From: an uncultured Pseudomonadales bacterium
Lineage (GTDB): Bacteria; Pseudomonadota; Gammaproteobacteria; Pseudomonadales; Azotimanducaceae
Length of the DNA stretch: 48,065 nt
Direction of reading: 5' to 3'
NCBI GenBank assembly: GCA_947258825.1
Contig: CAMYJX010000008.1
Location: forward strand, 41,340 to 89,404
The position numbers and the translations under genes are program-made. Below, one piece after another: positions 33,735-47,179 of this stretch. Position 1 is the first letter of the stretch, and every line of letters starts with the position of its first letter. The notes beneath the pieces are model-generated. The model ran no database searches and was not told the DNA's origin. It saw nothing but the letters and a program-made list of their open reading frames with translations.

Positions 33735-34427
33735 ATGACATCCATCAGGTCCGCGAGCATCTGGTACGACCGTGGCGTGCAGCTCGTGAAACACTTCGAC
33801 GGCGCGGCCTCGGTGATGCTGCGCCTGATCCTGGCGCCGGTTCTCATTGCCGCAGGGTGGGAGAAGATAACGGGGGACAACTGGTTCCACCACCAGATGG
33901 ACGCCTTCCCGTTTCCGTTCAACGTCCTGCCGGCGGACATTTCCTGGTTTTTCGCTGCGTGGACGGAATTCCTCGGCGGCATCGCGCTGCTGCTTGGCCT
34001 CGCCACGCGCCTGATTGCCATCCCGCTTGCAGTGACGATGTTTGTTGCCGCCTATGCGGTGCACCTGGACAATGGCTGGCCGGCGATCGCGCCGTCGAAC
34101 CCACCGGCCGTATGCGTGCCCTCGTCCGAAGCCCATGCCGCCTCTAACGTCTTCCAGCGCTACATCAAATGCTACAACGTCAACCAGCGCACCATCGAAG
34201 CTTCGAAGCGTCTGAGCAGAGCCAGGGACATTCTCCGGGAGCACGGCAACTACGGCTACCTGAACGGCAGCGGCAGCCTGGTCAAGCTCAACAGCGGCAT
34301 CGAGTTCGCCGCTACGTATTTTACGATGCTGATCGCGCTGCTGATCATCGGCGGGGGGCGTTATCTCAGCCTGGACTACTACCTGGGTCGCTGGCTGAGA
34401 CCTGGCCGCACAGCCGCGGAGCGCTGA
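33735..34427 (+). CDS. DoxX-family membrane protein
   Basis: 230-residue inner-membrane protein of the DoxX/HvfX type, four predicted membrane segments: about 26-45 (LRLILAPVLIAAGWEKI), 63-85 (FFAAWTEFLGGIALLLGL), 87-105 (LIAIPLAVTMFVAAYAV) and 190-212 (AATYFTMLIALLIIGGG). An unusually long cytosolic or periplasmic loop of about 75 residues between segments 3 and 4, holding GSLVKLNSG and Cys residues, is longer than in the minimal DoxX. A GGAG site precedes the ATG. Members act in membrane redox and sulfur/quinone-linked processes; no partner (TQO, HvfA-C) is adjacent, so no reaction is claimed. It is divergent from the kinase gene and upstream of the M16 protease gene. Confidence 0.85.
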   Translation: MTSIRSASIWYDRGVQLVKHFDGAASVMLRLILAPVLIAAGWEKITGDNWFHHQMDAFPFPFNVLPADISWFFAAWTEFLGGIALLLGLATRLIAIPLAVTMFVAAYAVHLDNGWPAIAPSNPPAVCVPSSEAHAASNVFQRYIKCYNVNQRTIEASKRLSRARDILREHGNYGYLNGSGSLVKLNSGIEFAATYFTMLIALLIIGGGRYLSLDYYLGRWLRPGRTAAER

Positions 34428-34480
34428 TGATGCCAACCCGATTAGCCGTATAATCTGAGACCGTGCGAGCAGCAGTATCT

Positions 34481-37399
34481 ATGGGCATGAGGAAATACCG
34501 TTTGAAAAATTTTGCATCCGTGGTGATGGGCGTCGTCGTGCTGTCCCTGCTGGCAGCCTGTGCCGGCAGCCCGGCTTCAGACCCGGGCAGCCGTGCCGAG
34601 CGCGGCGACCAACGCGGCGACCAACCGGTCGTCATCGAGCAGAGTCCCAACGACGATCGCGAGTACCGCTTTCTGACCCTGGACAACGACCTGAGGGTGC
34701 TGCTCGTCTCGGACACCGAAACCGACAAAGCGGCGGCCTCTCTGGTGGTATTCCGGGGCAGCTTCGACGAGCCGGATGCTTTCCCGGGGTTAGCACATTT
34801 TCTCGAGCACATGCTTTTCATCGGCACCGAGAAGTATCCTGAGGTGGATGCCTATCAACATTTCATCGCGCAAAACGGTGGTGCATCCAACGCGTATACG
34901 GCGGGCGATCACACGAACTACTTTTTCGACATTCAGCCGGAGCAGTTTCCCGCTGCCATGGACCGCTTCTCGCAGTTCTTCATCAGCCCGTTGCTGGATG
35001 CCGACTACGTCGATCGCGAAAAGAACGCGGTCAACTCCGAATACCAGATGCAGCTGCGCAGCGATAACTGGCGCAGCATGGCCGTCAACACCGTGGCGAT
35101 TAACCCCGACCACCCTGACTCCCGCTTCAGCATCGGCAACCTGGAAACTCTGGATGACGGTGTTCAGGAGGCGCTGACGACATTTTTCGAGCAGGAATAT
35201 TCCGCTGATCAGATGGCGCTGGTGGCGCTCAGCAACCAACCGCTGGACGAGATGGAAGCCTGGATCGGACCCATGTTCAGCCAGATCGAGAATCGCAATC
35301 TGGGGCCCGTATCCAGAGATGAGCCGCTGTATGTGGAAGGCTCACTGCCGGTGCAGCTCTACTACCAGACCATCAAGGACGGCTACAAGATCACCTACAA
35401 CTTTCCGGTTCCCGCCACTTACGGCTACTACCAGAAGAAGCCCGACCAGTACATCAGCAACCTGCTGGGTCACGAAGGAGAAGGCAGCCTCTACCAGCGG
35501 CTGAAGCGAGCAGGATGGATCGAATCGCTGGCCGCCGGCGTGGCCAACGTCGATGAACGCAACGGTCTGATCGTGCTGAGCATCGATCTCACCGAATCCG
35601 GCTATGCCAACCTGGAACGCATCAACCGCCTGACGTTCCGTTATATCGAGCTGCTGAAAAAGTCGCCGCCCGAGCCCTGGCGATACGCCGAGCAGGCGCG
35701 AGTAGCCGAGCTGGGCTTCCGCTTCCAGGAACAGTCTTCGTCCACCGGTTTCGTTTACCGGACCGCACCCGCCCTTATGCACTATCCACCGGATGACGTG
35801 CTGGTCGCCCCCTACCTGATGAGCGAGTTCGACGCTTCGCTGATTGAAGACTTCCTGGCGCGGCTGACCGTCGACAACGTGATCGTGGAGATCGGCGGCC
35901 CCGACGTTCCCGTGGACAGCGTCGAGCCCTGGTTCAAGGTACCGTACAAACTGGTCTCTGGCCCCCCCTCCAGCCTGACTGCGGTGGGGGTGCCTACTGG
36001 GATGCGCGCAGGGGCGCTCCAGAGCGCTTCGGCCACCGTTACCGCTGGCGGCGAGCTGAGCCTGCCGGCGCCGAACCTATACCTGCCGGCAGATCTCCAG
36101 GTGCTGGAAAATGACGACAAGCTTCCCGAACTGCGTTACGAAGGCCCCGGCATAGCGCTCTGGGAAGACCGCGATACCAGCTTCGGCACGCCCAGAGCCA
36201 ATCTCTTCCTGTCGCTGGGTATGGAAGGCGGCATTCAGTCCGCAGAGGATCTGGCCATGGCTTCCATGTACCGGAGCCTGGTCACGGATGCGCTGTCGGC
36301 AGAGGTTTATCCCGCTTATCTGGCCGGGCTCGGCTACGGGATCGACGTCAACGGGCTGGGATTCGAGCTCTCGGTTTCCGGTTACAGCGACAAGCAGCTG
36401 GTGCTTCTGCGCACGGTCCTTGGCGGGCTGACCCGTCTGGAAATCGACCCCGAGCGTTTTTCAGCGTTCAAGACGGAACTGCTCAGGGAATGGGGTAACT
36501 ATCGGGACGAACGGCCCTACACCCAGACTTACGGCGCCTTGAGCTACCTGCTGCTGTCCAGCCGCTGGCCACCGGAAGCTCTCATCGCGGCGCTGGAAAA
36601 CCGCAGCGTAGAAGACCTGGAGCGCTGGCGCGCGGCCCGCATGTCCGACTTCAACGTGCAGGGGCTGTACATCGGCAACGTCGCCGACCTCGGGGGCCGC
36701 GATCTCGTCGAAGTGCTGAAGTCAGAGCTGCCGCTGAGAGATTTCCAGCGGGTGGCGCCCAGCGTGAAAGCCATCAGCTCCGCGTGGCGCCATCAGATAA
36801 CCATCGACCACCAGGACGCCTCCATGGTGCTCTACCTGCAGGATCCGGACAGCGATATCAACTCGCGCGCGATCAGCGCTCTGGCGGGTCAGATGATCAA
36901 GCAGTCCTACTTCACCAGCCTGCGCACGGAGCAGCAGCTGGGCTACGTGGTGTCCGTCAGAGCGCAGACCATAAGAGATCGTGGCGGGCTGGCGTTTATC
37001 GTGCAGTCTCCCGTCGCTTCGCCAGCCAGGCTCGAAGCCCTGACCCGGGAGTTTCTGAGCGCAGAGCTGACCACCGTCGCGCAAATGGAGGAAAGCGAGT
37101 TCCAGCGTTTTCAAAGCGGGCTGATCGGCCGGCTGACAGAAAAGGATCGCAATCTGGGGCAGAGAAGCCGCCGTTACTGGACCAACCTGCAGCTGGGCGT
37201 AACCACTTTCGATACCCGGCAACGCATCGCGGCGGCCGCGTCGATCCTCAGCAAGGACGACGTGCTCGCCTATCTTCGCCAGCTGGTGAACCGCTTCGAC
37301 CAGGAGCGCCTGATCGTTTTCAATCGGGGCAGATTTGAGGACGCGCCACAGGGCGGCACAGAGCTTATCGATGTGGCGGGCTTTAAGAACGCAGGCTGA
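34481..37399 (+). CDS. M16 family zinc metalloprotease, lipoprotein (pitrilysin/protease III type)
   Basis: About 970-residue insulinase-family peptidase made of two homologous halves. The inverted zinc motif HFLEH (about residues 106-110) and the downstream Glu in NAVNSEYQ are intact, so the protein should be active. The signal peptide ends in a lipobox LAAC, predicting a lipid-anchored periplasmic protein. The start is uncertain: ATG 34481 or 34487, or TTG 34502 with GAGGAAA 6 bases upstream; the last would give MKNFASVV as the start. In the second half TRYWTNLQLGV-type motifs resemble PtrA of E. coli. The substrate is probably peptides in the periplasm. The gene ends 1 base before the convergent dinG stop. 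Confidence 0.9.
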   Translation: MGMRKYRLKNFASVVMGVVVLSLLAACAGSPASDPGSRAERGDQRGDQPVVIEQSPNDDREYRFLTLDNDLRVLLVSDTETDKAAASLVVFRGSFDEPDAFPGLAHFLEHMLFIGTEKYPEVDAYQHFIAQNGGASNAYTAGDHTNYFFDIQPEQFPAAMDRFSQFFISPLLDADYVDREKNAVNSEYQMQLRSDNWRSMAVNTVAINPDHPDSRFSIGNLETLDDGVQEALTTFFEQEYSADQMALVALSNQPLDEMEAWIGPMFSQIENRNLGPVSRDEPLYVEGSLPVQLYYQTIKDGYKITYNFPVPATYGYYQKKPDQYISNLLGHEGEGSLYQRLKRAGWIESLAAGVANVDERNGLIVLSIDLTESGYANLERINRLTFRYIELLKKSPPEPWRYAEQARVAELGFRFQEQSSSTGFVYRTAPALMHYPPDDVLVAPYLMSEFDASLIEDFLARLTVDNVIVEIGGPDVPVDSVEPWFKVPYKLVSGPPSSLTAVGVPTGMRAGALQSASATVTAGGELSLPAPNLYLPADLQVLENDDKLPELRYEGPGIALWEDRDTSFGTPRANLFLSLGMEGGIQSAEDLAMASMYRSLVTDALSAEVYPAYLAGLGYGIDVNGLGFELSVSGYSDKQLVLLRTVLGGLTRLEIDPERFSAFKTELLREWGNYRDERPYTQTYGALSYLLLSSRWPPEALIAALENRSVEDLERWRAARMSDFNVQGLYIGNVADLGGRDLVEVLKSELPLRDFQRVAPSVKAISSAWRHQITIDHQDASMVLYLQDPDSDINSRAISALAGQMIKQSYFTSLRTEQQLGYVVSVRAQTIRDRGGLAFIVQSPVASPARLEALTREFLSAELTTVAQMEESEFQRFQSGLIGRLTEKDRNLGQRSRRYWTNLQLGVTTFDTRQRIAAAASILSKDDVLAYLRQLVNRFDQERLIVFNRGRFEDAPQGGTELIDVAGFKNAG

Positions 37400-37400
37400 G

Positions 37401-39472
37401 CTAGGCTTGCGCGCGGCCCTTGCTGGCGATCTCAACCTCGGCACCCGGAGCACCATCGGTGGGATTCGGCCCAGCGGAATTCAGGTCTGATTTCGGAACC
37501 CCGAGCTGCATCCGATAGGGCGGCAGCGATTCGAGCAGGGCGCGGCCGTAGCGCTTGGTCAGGATGCGCCGGTCCAGTAGCGTGATGCGACCGTGGTCGG
37601 CCTCGTGACGTATGAGTCGGCCGCAGGCCTGAACCAGACGCAGCGCGGCGTCCGGCACCGAGATCTCGTAGAAGGGGTTACGGCCCTGGGACTCCGCCCA
37701 TTCCGCCATGGCCTGGTCCACCGGGTCGTCGGGCACGGCAAACGGCAGCTTGACGATAACCACGTGCCGGCAATAGTCGTCGGGCAGATCAACGCCCTCG
37801 GCAAAGCTGGCCAGCCCGACCAGATAGCTGGCTTCTCCCGCATCCACTGCGGCACGATGGGTCTCCAGCAGGGCCTGCTTGGAGCCCTCCCCCTGTACCT
37901 GCAGCTTGCCGGCAAATTCATCCGGCAGCTGCCTGAGCACCTCGTGCAGCTGCCGCCAGGAGGTAAAGAGCACCAGGCCGCTGGGCTCGGGCGTCAGCAT
38001 CATCGGCAGCAGCTCGGCCACTTCCTGGCTGTGGGCCTGAAAATCGCTGGGATCCGACGCCATGTCGGGAACCCGGAACGTTGCAATGTGGGGGTAATCG
38101 AACGGGCTCGGAATGCGCAGACCGGAGACCCCCTGCAGCCCGGTTCGTTCAAAGAAACGGTCGAAACGCCCAAGCGCCGTCAGGGTTGCCGACGTGCAGA
38201 CGGCGGCGAAACAGCGGTCCCAGAGATGTTCCCGCAGCAGGTGGCCGGGCTCTATGGGCGCGCTCACCAGCTCTACGTCCTGCTCGGACCGATTGGCCCA
38301 GCGGGCATACACCCCCGCATGCCCCTCCAGCCCTGCAAACTGTCGCAGCATTGCCAGAACCCCGGCGGACCGAGTCTGCTGCTGGCCAAGCACCGGCAAC
38401 CAGTCTTCGGCTTCGAAACTGTTCTGCCACTGAATTTCCCCGGCCAGCACATCCTGCAGCATCTCATGGGCCTTGATCAGATCGGCATGCACCTCACCCA
38501 TGGGCCCGGCGGCGTTTTCAGCCAGCGCCTGAAGATCCCCGGGAACTTCACCGAGGCGAAACCGGTATGTCTGCAGCGTCTCGTCACGCTCGGCAAACGG
38601 CAGCAGGTCCACGGCGCCGTGCAGCAGGCGCAGGCCTTCCTGGGCCTGAGCGCCCCTATCGGCGACGCGGGTGGCAAGATGCACCAGGTCATCCGGCCTG
38701 GCAAAGCGCTGGGTCATGCTGCCCAGCACGGCAGCAACGTTCTCGAGCCAACTGCACGTCGCAAGCAGCCGGGCCCGGGCGGCAAAGTGCTGCTGGGTTT
38801 TATCGGGAAGATGATGTGCCTCGTCCAGCACGTAGATGGATTCTTCCGGCTCCGGCAGCACCGCCCCACCCCCGAGAGCCAGATCGGCGAGAAGCCACAC
38901 TTGTTGTTGGCGCAGCCGCGATGATCCGTGGTCACCTGGCGCCACATCTGCTCGTCCACGCCACCGGCCCAGCTGTCCAGCTCGCCGTCCCAGCTGCGAT
39001 CCGCAAAGGCTTTCAGCATGGACTGATAGAGGGCCGTGCCATCCTCAGTGAGGGCATCGAAAAGCGGGATCTCCTGCTGGTCGTCATAGCGCAGCCGATC
39101 ATCCAGACGCTTCAGACAGACGTAGCGACCGCGTCCCTTGGCCAGCGCGAAGGTGAAGCGAATGCCCGCGTTGCGCTGCAGGTCGGGCAGGTCCCGCAGC
39201 ACCACCTGCTCCTGCAACGCGACGGTGGCCGAGCTGACGATCACCGACTTTCCCAGTGCCCGGGCAATGGGAATGGCCGGAAGGGTATAGCCGGCCGTCT
39301 TGCCGGTGCCGGTTCCCGCTTCCACGGCGAGAATTCTGGGCGCATCTCCCGTCAGGGTTCTCGCCACCTGCGCGACCATCTCCCGCTGGCCCCGGCGCGC
39401 CCGAAAACCCCGCGCCTGCAGCCAGGCCCGATAAGCTTCCTGAATCTCGGCTTTCAGCGCGTCAGTGAGCAC
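37401..39472 (-). pseudogene. dinG: DinG-family ATP-dependent DNA helicase, frameshifted
   Basis: Two frames together encode a DinG/YoaA-type (XPD-like) 5'-3' helicase. The N-terminal part (39472 down to about 38890) has VEAGTGTGKTAGY (Walker A), an SSATVALQEQ segment, and the first Fe-S cysteines (one near the start of the arch, then GCANNKC). The C-terminal part continues from LLADLALGGG with VLDEAHHLPD, TSATL and ACGRLIRHEADHGRI. The two are in different frames. The usual segment between them, roughly F-x-x-R-C-P-F...VVVANHALL, is missing, including the last Fe-S Cys. The join lies at about 38885-38896, in CTTCT/CTTCTC context. This suggests a deletion between short repeats. The product would be non-functional unless it is an assembly error. 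Start GTG at 39472. Confidence 0.85.
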
Positions 39473-39611
39473 GGCCGGATGCAGAGGCGGTAAGGGTGGG
39501 GCTGAGGAGCGCGGACGATCACCGTCGCAGCTTAGCCCGGCCGGATGAGCCGCACCAGCGCAGATGTCTGATCCGGGGCGCGGACAAAGCAGCTCGACCG
39601 ATGGGACGACG

Positions 39612-43452
<3,841 letters not shown>

Positions 43453-43534
43453 TTTCGGCTCCTCAGCCGCCTGAGCGGCCACACTTCTTCTGGAACGGGG
43501 TTATCCCGACAGCTTTGTTCGGTACAACCCGCGT

Positions 43535-46500
43535 CTAGACCGCAGCCATGGCCGCGGCTTCTTCCACGTCCACCGATACCATCCGGGAGACCCCCGGTTC
43601 GTTCATGGTCACCCCCATGAGATGGTCGGCCATCTCCATGGTTATTTTGTTGTGGGTGATGATCACGAACTGCACATCAGCAGACATTTCTTTAATCAAC
43701 TCCGCGAAACGAGAAACGTTACTGTCGTCGAGAGGCGCATCAACCTCGTCCAGCAGACATACCGGACTCGGATTGAGATGGAAGATGGCAAAAATCAGCG
43801 CCACCGCCGTCATCGCTTTCTCGCCGCCAGACAGCAGATTGATGCTGGCGTTTCGTTTCCCCGGCGGCCGCGCCATGAGCGTGACCCCGGTATCGAGCAG
43901 ATCCTCCCCGGTCAGTTCCAGATAAGCGTGTCCTCCGCCGAAAATTTTTGGAAAGAGCTCGCCCAGACGAGCATTGACTTTCTCGAACGTGTCTTTGAAA
44001 CGCGAGCGCGTCTCACGATCGATCTTCTTGATGGCATGCAGCAGGGTTTCCAGCGCCTTTTCCAGGTCTTCGTTCTGCTGATCCAGATAGGTTTTTCTTT
44101 CTGATTGCGTTTCGAACTCATCGATGGCCGCCAGGTTGATCGGACCTAGGCGTTGAATGCGCCGATCTACCGAAGCCAGCGATTCCACCCAGGCATCTTC
44201 CGTCGCCTCCTCCGGCAGGGCGGCCTTGACGGCGTCCAGCTCGAATCCTGTGGCCGCGATCTGCTCCAGGAGGTTGCGCTCCTCCACTGCAAGACCCTGC
44301 CGGTCTACCCTCGCGGTTTCGAGACGCCCGCGAACAGTTCCGACGGCATCCTCGGCTGCCGATCGCTGTTCTTCAAGGCTGCGAATCTGCGCGTCTATCG
44401 CCTCGAGGCCTTTACGCGCCTCGGTGAGCTGCTGCTCGACGGCAAGACGATCCTGCAGCTTCGACTCCAATTCCTGCTTCAGCTCCGGAAGCGGTCGGGC
44501 GCTGCTCTGGATGCCGGTTGCCAGCGTCTGCGACTGCTCTTCGAGCTCGCGGCGTTGTCGCAGCAGGCGTTCCCGCGCCGTTTGACCTGCAGTCAGCTTG
44601 GCCTCGACACCTCTCAGCTCGCCGTTCAGCGCATGGTAGCGGTCACGATGGGCACGGGACGTTTCTCGAGCTTGATCCAGCTGACGCTCGTTGTCCTCGC
44701 GGGTGGCTGCGAAGCGCTGACGTTCTGCCGACTTTGACTCGCGCGCCTGCTCGGCCGCCACGAGGCTCTCGCGTGTCGCCGTCAGGGCCTGCGTTTCCTG
44801 GTCTACCTGCTCGTCGATCTCCGCGCGCTCACGTTCGACCCGCTCTCGCCGGGCATCGGCTTCTTCTTTCTGCACACGGCGCACGCCGTGATCCGCTTTC
44901 AGCTCCCCGAGCCGCTGATTAACGGCATTGATCCGGCCCTGCAGGGATTCCCGATCCGTCTCCAGCTGCTCCACCTTCTGCCGGCACTGGCTCATCAGAC
45001 TCTGCTGCATGCCCAGGTTTTTCCCTGCTTCCTCGACCTGCATGGACAGCGTTTCGATCTGCTGGGCCCGCTCGATGATGCCCGTCTGCTGCTGGCCCTC
45101 GGCCAGAACCCTGACCCAGTCCGGACCCACCCAGACGCCCTGCCGGGTAATGATGCTCTCACCGGGCCCCAGGTTCTGGCGGCTTGCGAACGCGACATCC
45201 ACGGACTCCGCGGCGTAGATGCCGTGGAGCAGGGACCCCAGCTTCAGGCCATGGCTGCGCACCATCGATGCAAGGCCCGGCAGATCACCGTTCGCGACCG
45301 GCTCGATACGCCCTTCCAACAGGGTGACACCGGCGCCCGAGAGGTCTGCCAGCGCCGCTCGGAAATCGTCTATCTGCGGAACGTGAAGGCTTTGCAGGTA
45401 ATCGCCCAGCACGGTTTCCACCGCCCGTTCCCAGCCAGGAACGACGGCCAGGGCTTCACCCAGACGCTCCGCCGCCATGAGGCCCTGGCTTTCGAGCCAG
45501 CTTCCCGCGTCCGGCTCTTCCCGCCCCAGGGCCGCCTGCTGCAGCGCTTCCACGCTGGCGAGCTCGTGCCGAAGGTTCTGCAGCTGATGGCGGGCTTCGT
45601 CCAGCTGCTGCTCCCGCGTCAGCACCTCTTCCCGCGCTGCGGAAAGATCCGCCAGGCAACGGTCGATGTCGCCATCCAGAACGTGACGCTCCGTTTCCTG
45701 GCTGCCGATCTCGCGAGCCAGGCTGTCGACATCGTCACCGTCTACCAGCGGCAAACTGCCGGCATCCTCGTCGAGCTGCTCGCGGCGGGTACGCAGGCGC
45801 AGCAGAAGCTGTTCCAGATGCTCTACCCTGGAGGCCTGCACCTCCGCTTCCCGGTCGTGCCGCGCGACATCGGCGCTCAGCGCCTCCCAGGCGGTCTGCC
45901 ATTCGCGATTGCGCCCTTCCAGCTCCGTCAGGCGATCGGCGGCCGCGCGGTCGTCCTTTTCAGAGGCTTCAACCTGGGGTTTCAATTGTTCGATCTGGCT
46001 CAGCAGCTCGGCGATCTGAGATTCGTCCATCTCGAGCTGACGTCCGGTTTCCGCAGAGCGTTGCGTGACCGTCTCCAGGTCGAGCTCAAGCTGTTTGACC
46101 CGCTGCTGATTGAACTGTATGGCTTCTTCTACCCGGGCGATGTCCGCGCCAAGCTGGTAATAGCGGCCCTGGACGCCGTTGAACTGCTCCGAGGTCTCCG
46201 CATGCCGCTGGCGTTCGGTCTCGATCCCGGTGTCGATTCGCTGCTGTTGCGCGGCCGCTCGCTCCAGCTCCACCTCCAGCTCGCCGATCTCGCGCTGCCG
46301 GGCTTCCAGCACCGTGTGGAGGTTCAGGAAGCGCAGCGTATGCAGGTCTGCGGTAAGCTTTCGCTCCTCGGTCTTGAGCTCCCGGTAGCGCTCCGCCGCC
46401 CTCGCCTGTCGCTTGAGACGATCGAGCTGGCGGCCCAGCTCTTCACGCAGATCCGTCAGGCGTTCCAGATTTTCACGTGTGTGCCGGATGCGGTTTTCGG

Positions 46501-47038
46501 TCTCCCGGCGGCGCTCTTTGTATTTCGATATGCCCGCCGCCTCTTCCAGATAGACTCGAAGATCCTCGGGCTTCGCCTCCACCAGCTGGCTGATCATGCC
46601 CTGCTCGATGATGGAATAGCTGCGCGGGCCGAACCCGGTACCGAGAAAGATGTCGAGTATGTCCCGGCGACGACAACGATTGCCGTTGAGAAAGTAATTT
46701 GACTGAGAATCGCGCGTTACCTGACGACGCACCGCTATCTCCGCATAGGCGGAGTATTCCCCCCCGATGCGGCCGTCGCTGTTGTCGAAGATCAGCTCGA
46801 TGCTGGCCATGGCTGTCGGCTTGCGGGCATTGGAACCGCTGAAAATGACGTCGGTCAGGTTCTCGCCACGCAGCTGTTTGGCCGAACTTTCGCCCATGAC
46901 CCAGCGCACGGCATCGATGATGTTCGATTTCCCGCAGCCGTTGGGGCCTACCACGGCGCAGCGATTTCCGGGGAGAGTCACCGTCGTCGGATCGACGAAG
47001 GACTTAAACCCAGCAAGTTTAATCTGCTTGAGGCGCAT
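43535..47038 (-). CDS. smc: Chromosome segregation ATPase SMC
   Basis: 1167-residue condensin-type ATPase for chromosome organisation. Walker A GPNGCGKS at 31-38; long coiled coils (about 170-500 and 660-1000) flank a hinge domain (about 520-640); the C-terminal head has signature motif [14 protein letters not shown], Walker [12 protein letters not shown] and a D-loop. Start ATG at 47038, with no strong Shine-Dalgarno. zipA starts 82 bases downstream of the stop. In this lineage condensin is either MukBEF or SMC-ScpAB; scpA/scpB are not in the window. The first gene of the operon, its promoter should lie in 47039-47117, but I found no convincing -35/-10. Confidence 0.96.
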   Translation of the reverse strand: MRLKQIKLAGFKSFVDPTTVTLPGNRCAVVGPNGCGKSNIIDAVRWVMGESSAKQLRGENLTDVIFSGSNARKPTAMASIELIFDNSDGRIGGEYSAYAEIAVRRQVTRDSQSNYFLNGNRCRRRDILDIFLGTGFGPRSYSIIEQGMISQLVEAKPEDLRVYLEEAAGISKYKERRRETENRIRHTRENLERLTDLREELGRQLDRLKRQARAAERYRELKTEERKLTADLHTLRFLNLHTVLEARQREIGELEVELERAAAQQQRIDTGIETERQRHAETSEQFNGVQGRYYQLGADIARVEEAIQFNQQRVKQLELDLETVTQRSAETGRQLEMDESQIAELLSQIEQLKPQVEASEKDDRAAADRLTELEGRNREWQTAWEALSADVARHDREAEVQASRVEHLEQLLLRLRTRREQLDEDAGSLPLVDGDDVDSLAREIGSQETERHVLDGDIDRCLADLSAAREEVLTREQQLDEARHQLQNLRHELASVEALQQAALGREEPDAGSWLESQGLMAAERLGEALAVVPGWERAVETVLGDYLQSLHVPQIDDFRAALADLSGAGVTLLEGRIEPVANGDLPGLASMVRSHGLKLGSLLHGIYAAESVDVAFASRQNLGPGESIITRQGVWVGPDWVRVLAEGQQQTGIIERAQQIETLSMQVEEAGKNLGMQQSLMSQCRQKVEQLETDRESLQGRINAVNQRLGELKADHGVRRVQKEEADARRERVERERAEIDEQVDQETQALTATRESLVAAEQARESKSAERQRFAATREDNERQLDQARETSRAHRDRYHALNGELRGVEAKLTAGQTARERLLRQRRELEEQSQTLATGIQSSARPLPELKQELESKLQDRLAVEQQLTEARKGLEAIDAQIRSLEEQRSAAEDAVGTVRGRLETARVDRQGLAVEERNLLEQIAATGFELDAVKAALPEEATEDAWVESLASVDRRIQRLGPINLAAIDEFETQSERKTYLDQQNEDLEKALETLLHAIKKIDRETRSRFKDTFEKVNARLGELFPKIFGGGHAYLELTGEDLLDTGVTLMARPPGKRNASINLLSGGEKAMTAVALIFAIFHLNPSPVCLLDEVDAPLDDSNVSRFAELIKEMSADVQFVIITHNKITMEMADHLMGVTMNEPGVSRMVSVDVEEAAAMAAV

Positions 47039-47117
47039 TTAGCGGGGGGAAGATCACCCGGAACCAAGTGGCAGCTAGTCTAAAGCAATTGGCAGCCGGG
47101 GGTAAAACCAAAAACCC

Positions 47118-47138
47118 CGGAAAAAACAGCATTTTCCG
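47118..47138 (-). terminator. Possible terminator between the CcmI-like gene and smc
   Basis: Hairpin with 7-bp stem CGGAAAA / TTTTCCG and a 7-base loop, 42 bases after the CcmI-like stop (minus strand), followed by a GGGTTTTTGG stretch. The U-tract is offset by Gs, so its strength is doubtful. The nearby CCGGGG/CCCCGG (47096-47120) could pair instead. Confidence 0.35.
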
Positions 47139-47179
47139 AAGCTAACGAGTGGTTTCGCCAACAATGCGCAGCACACGGA

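Noticed and set aside
47096-47120. CCGGGG / CCCCGG stem as terminator
   Set aside because: The T-rich tracts are in the loop or upstream and not after the stem on either strand; the neighbouring 47118-47138 hairpin is the better candidate.
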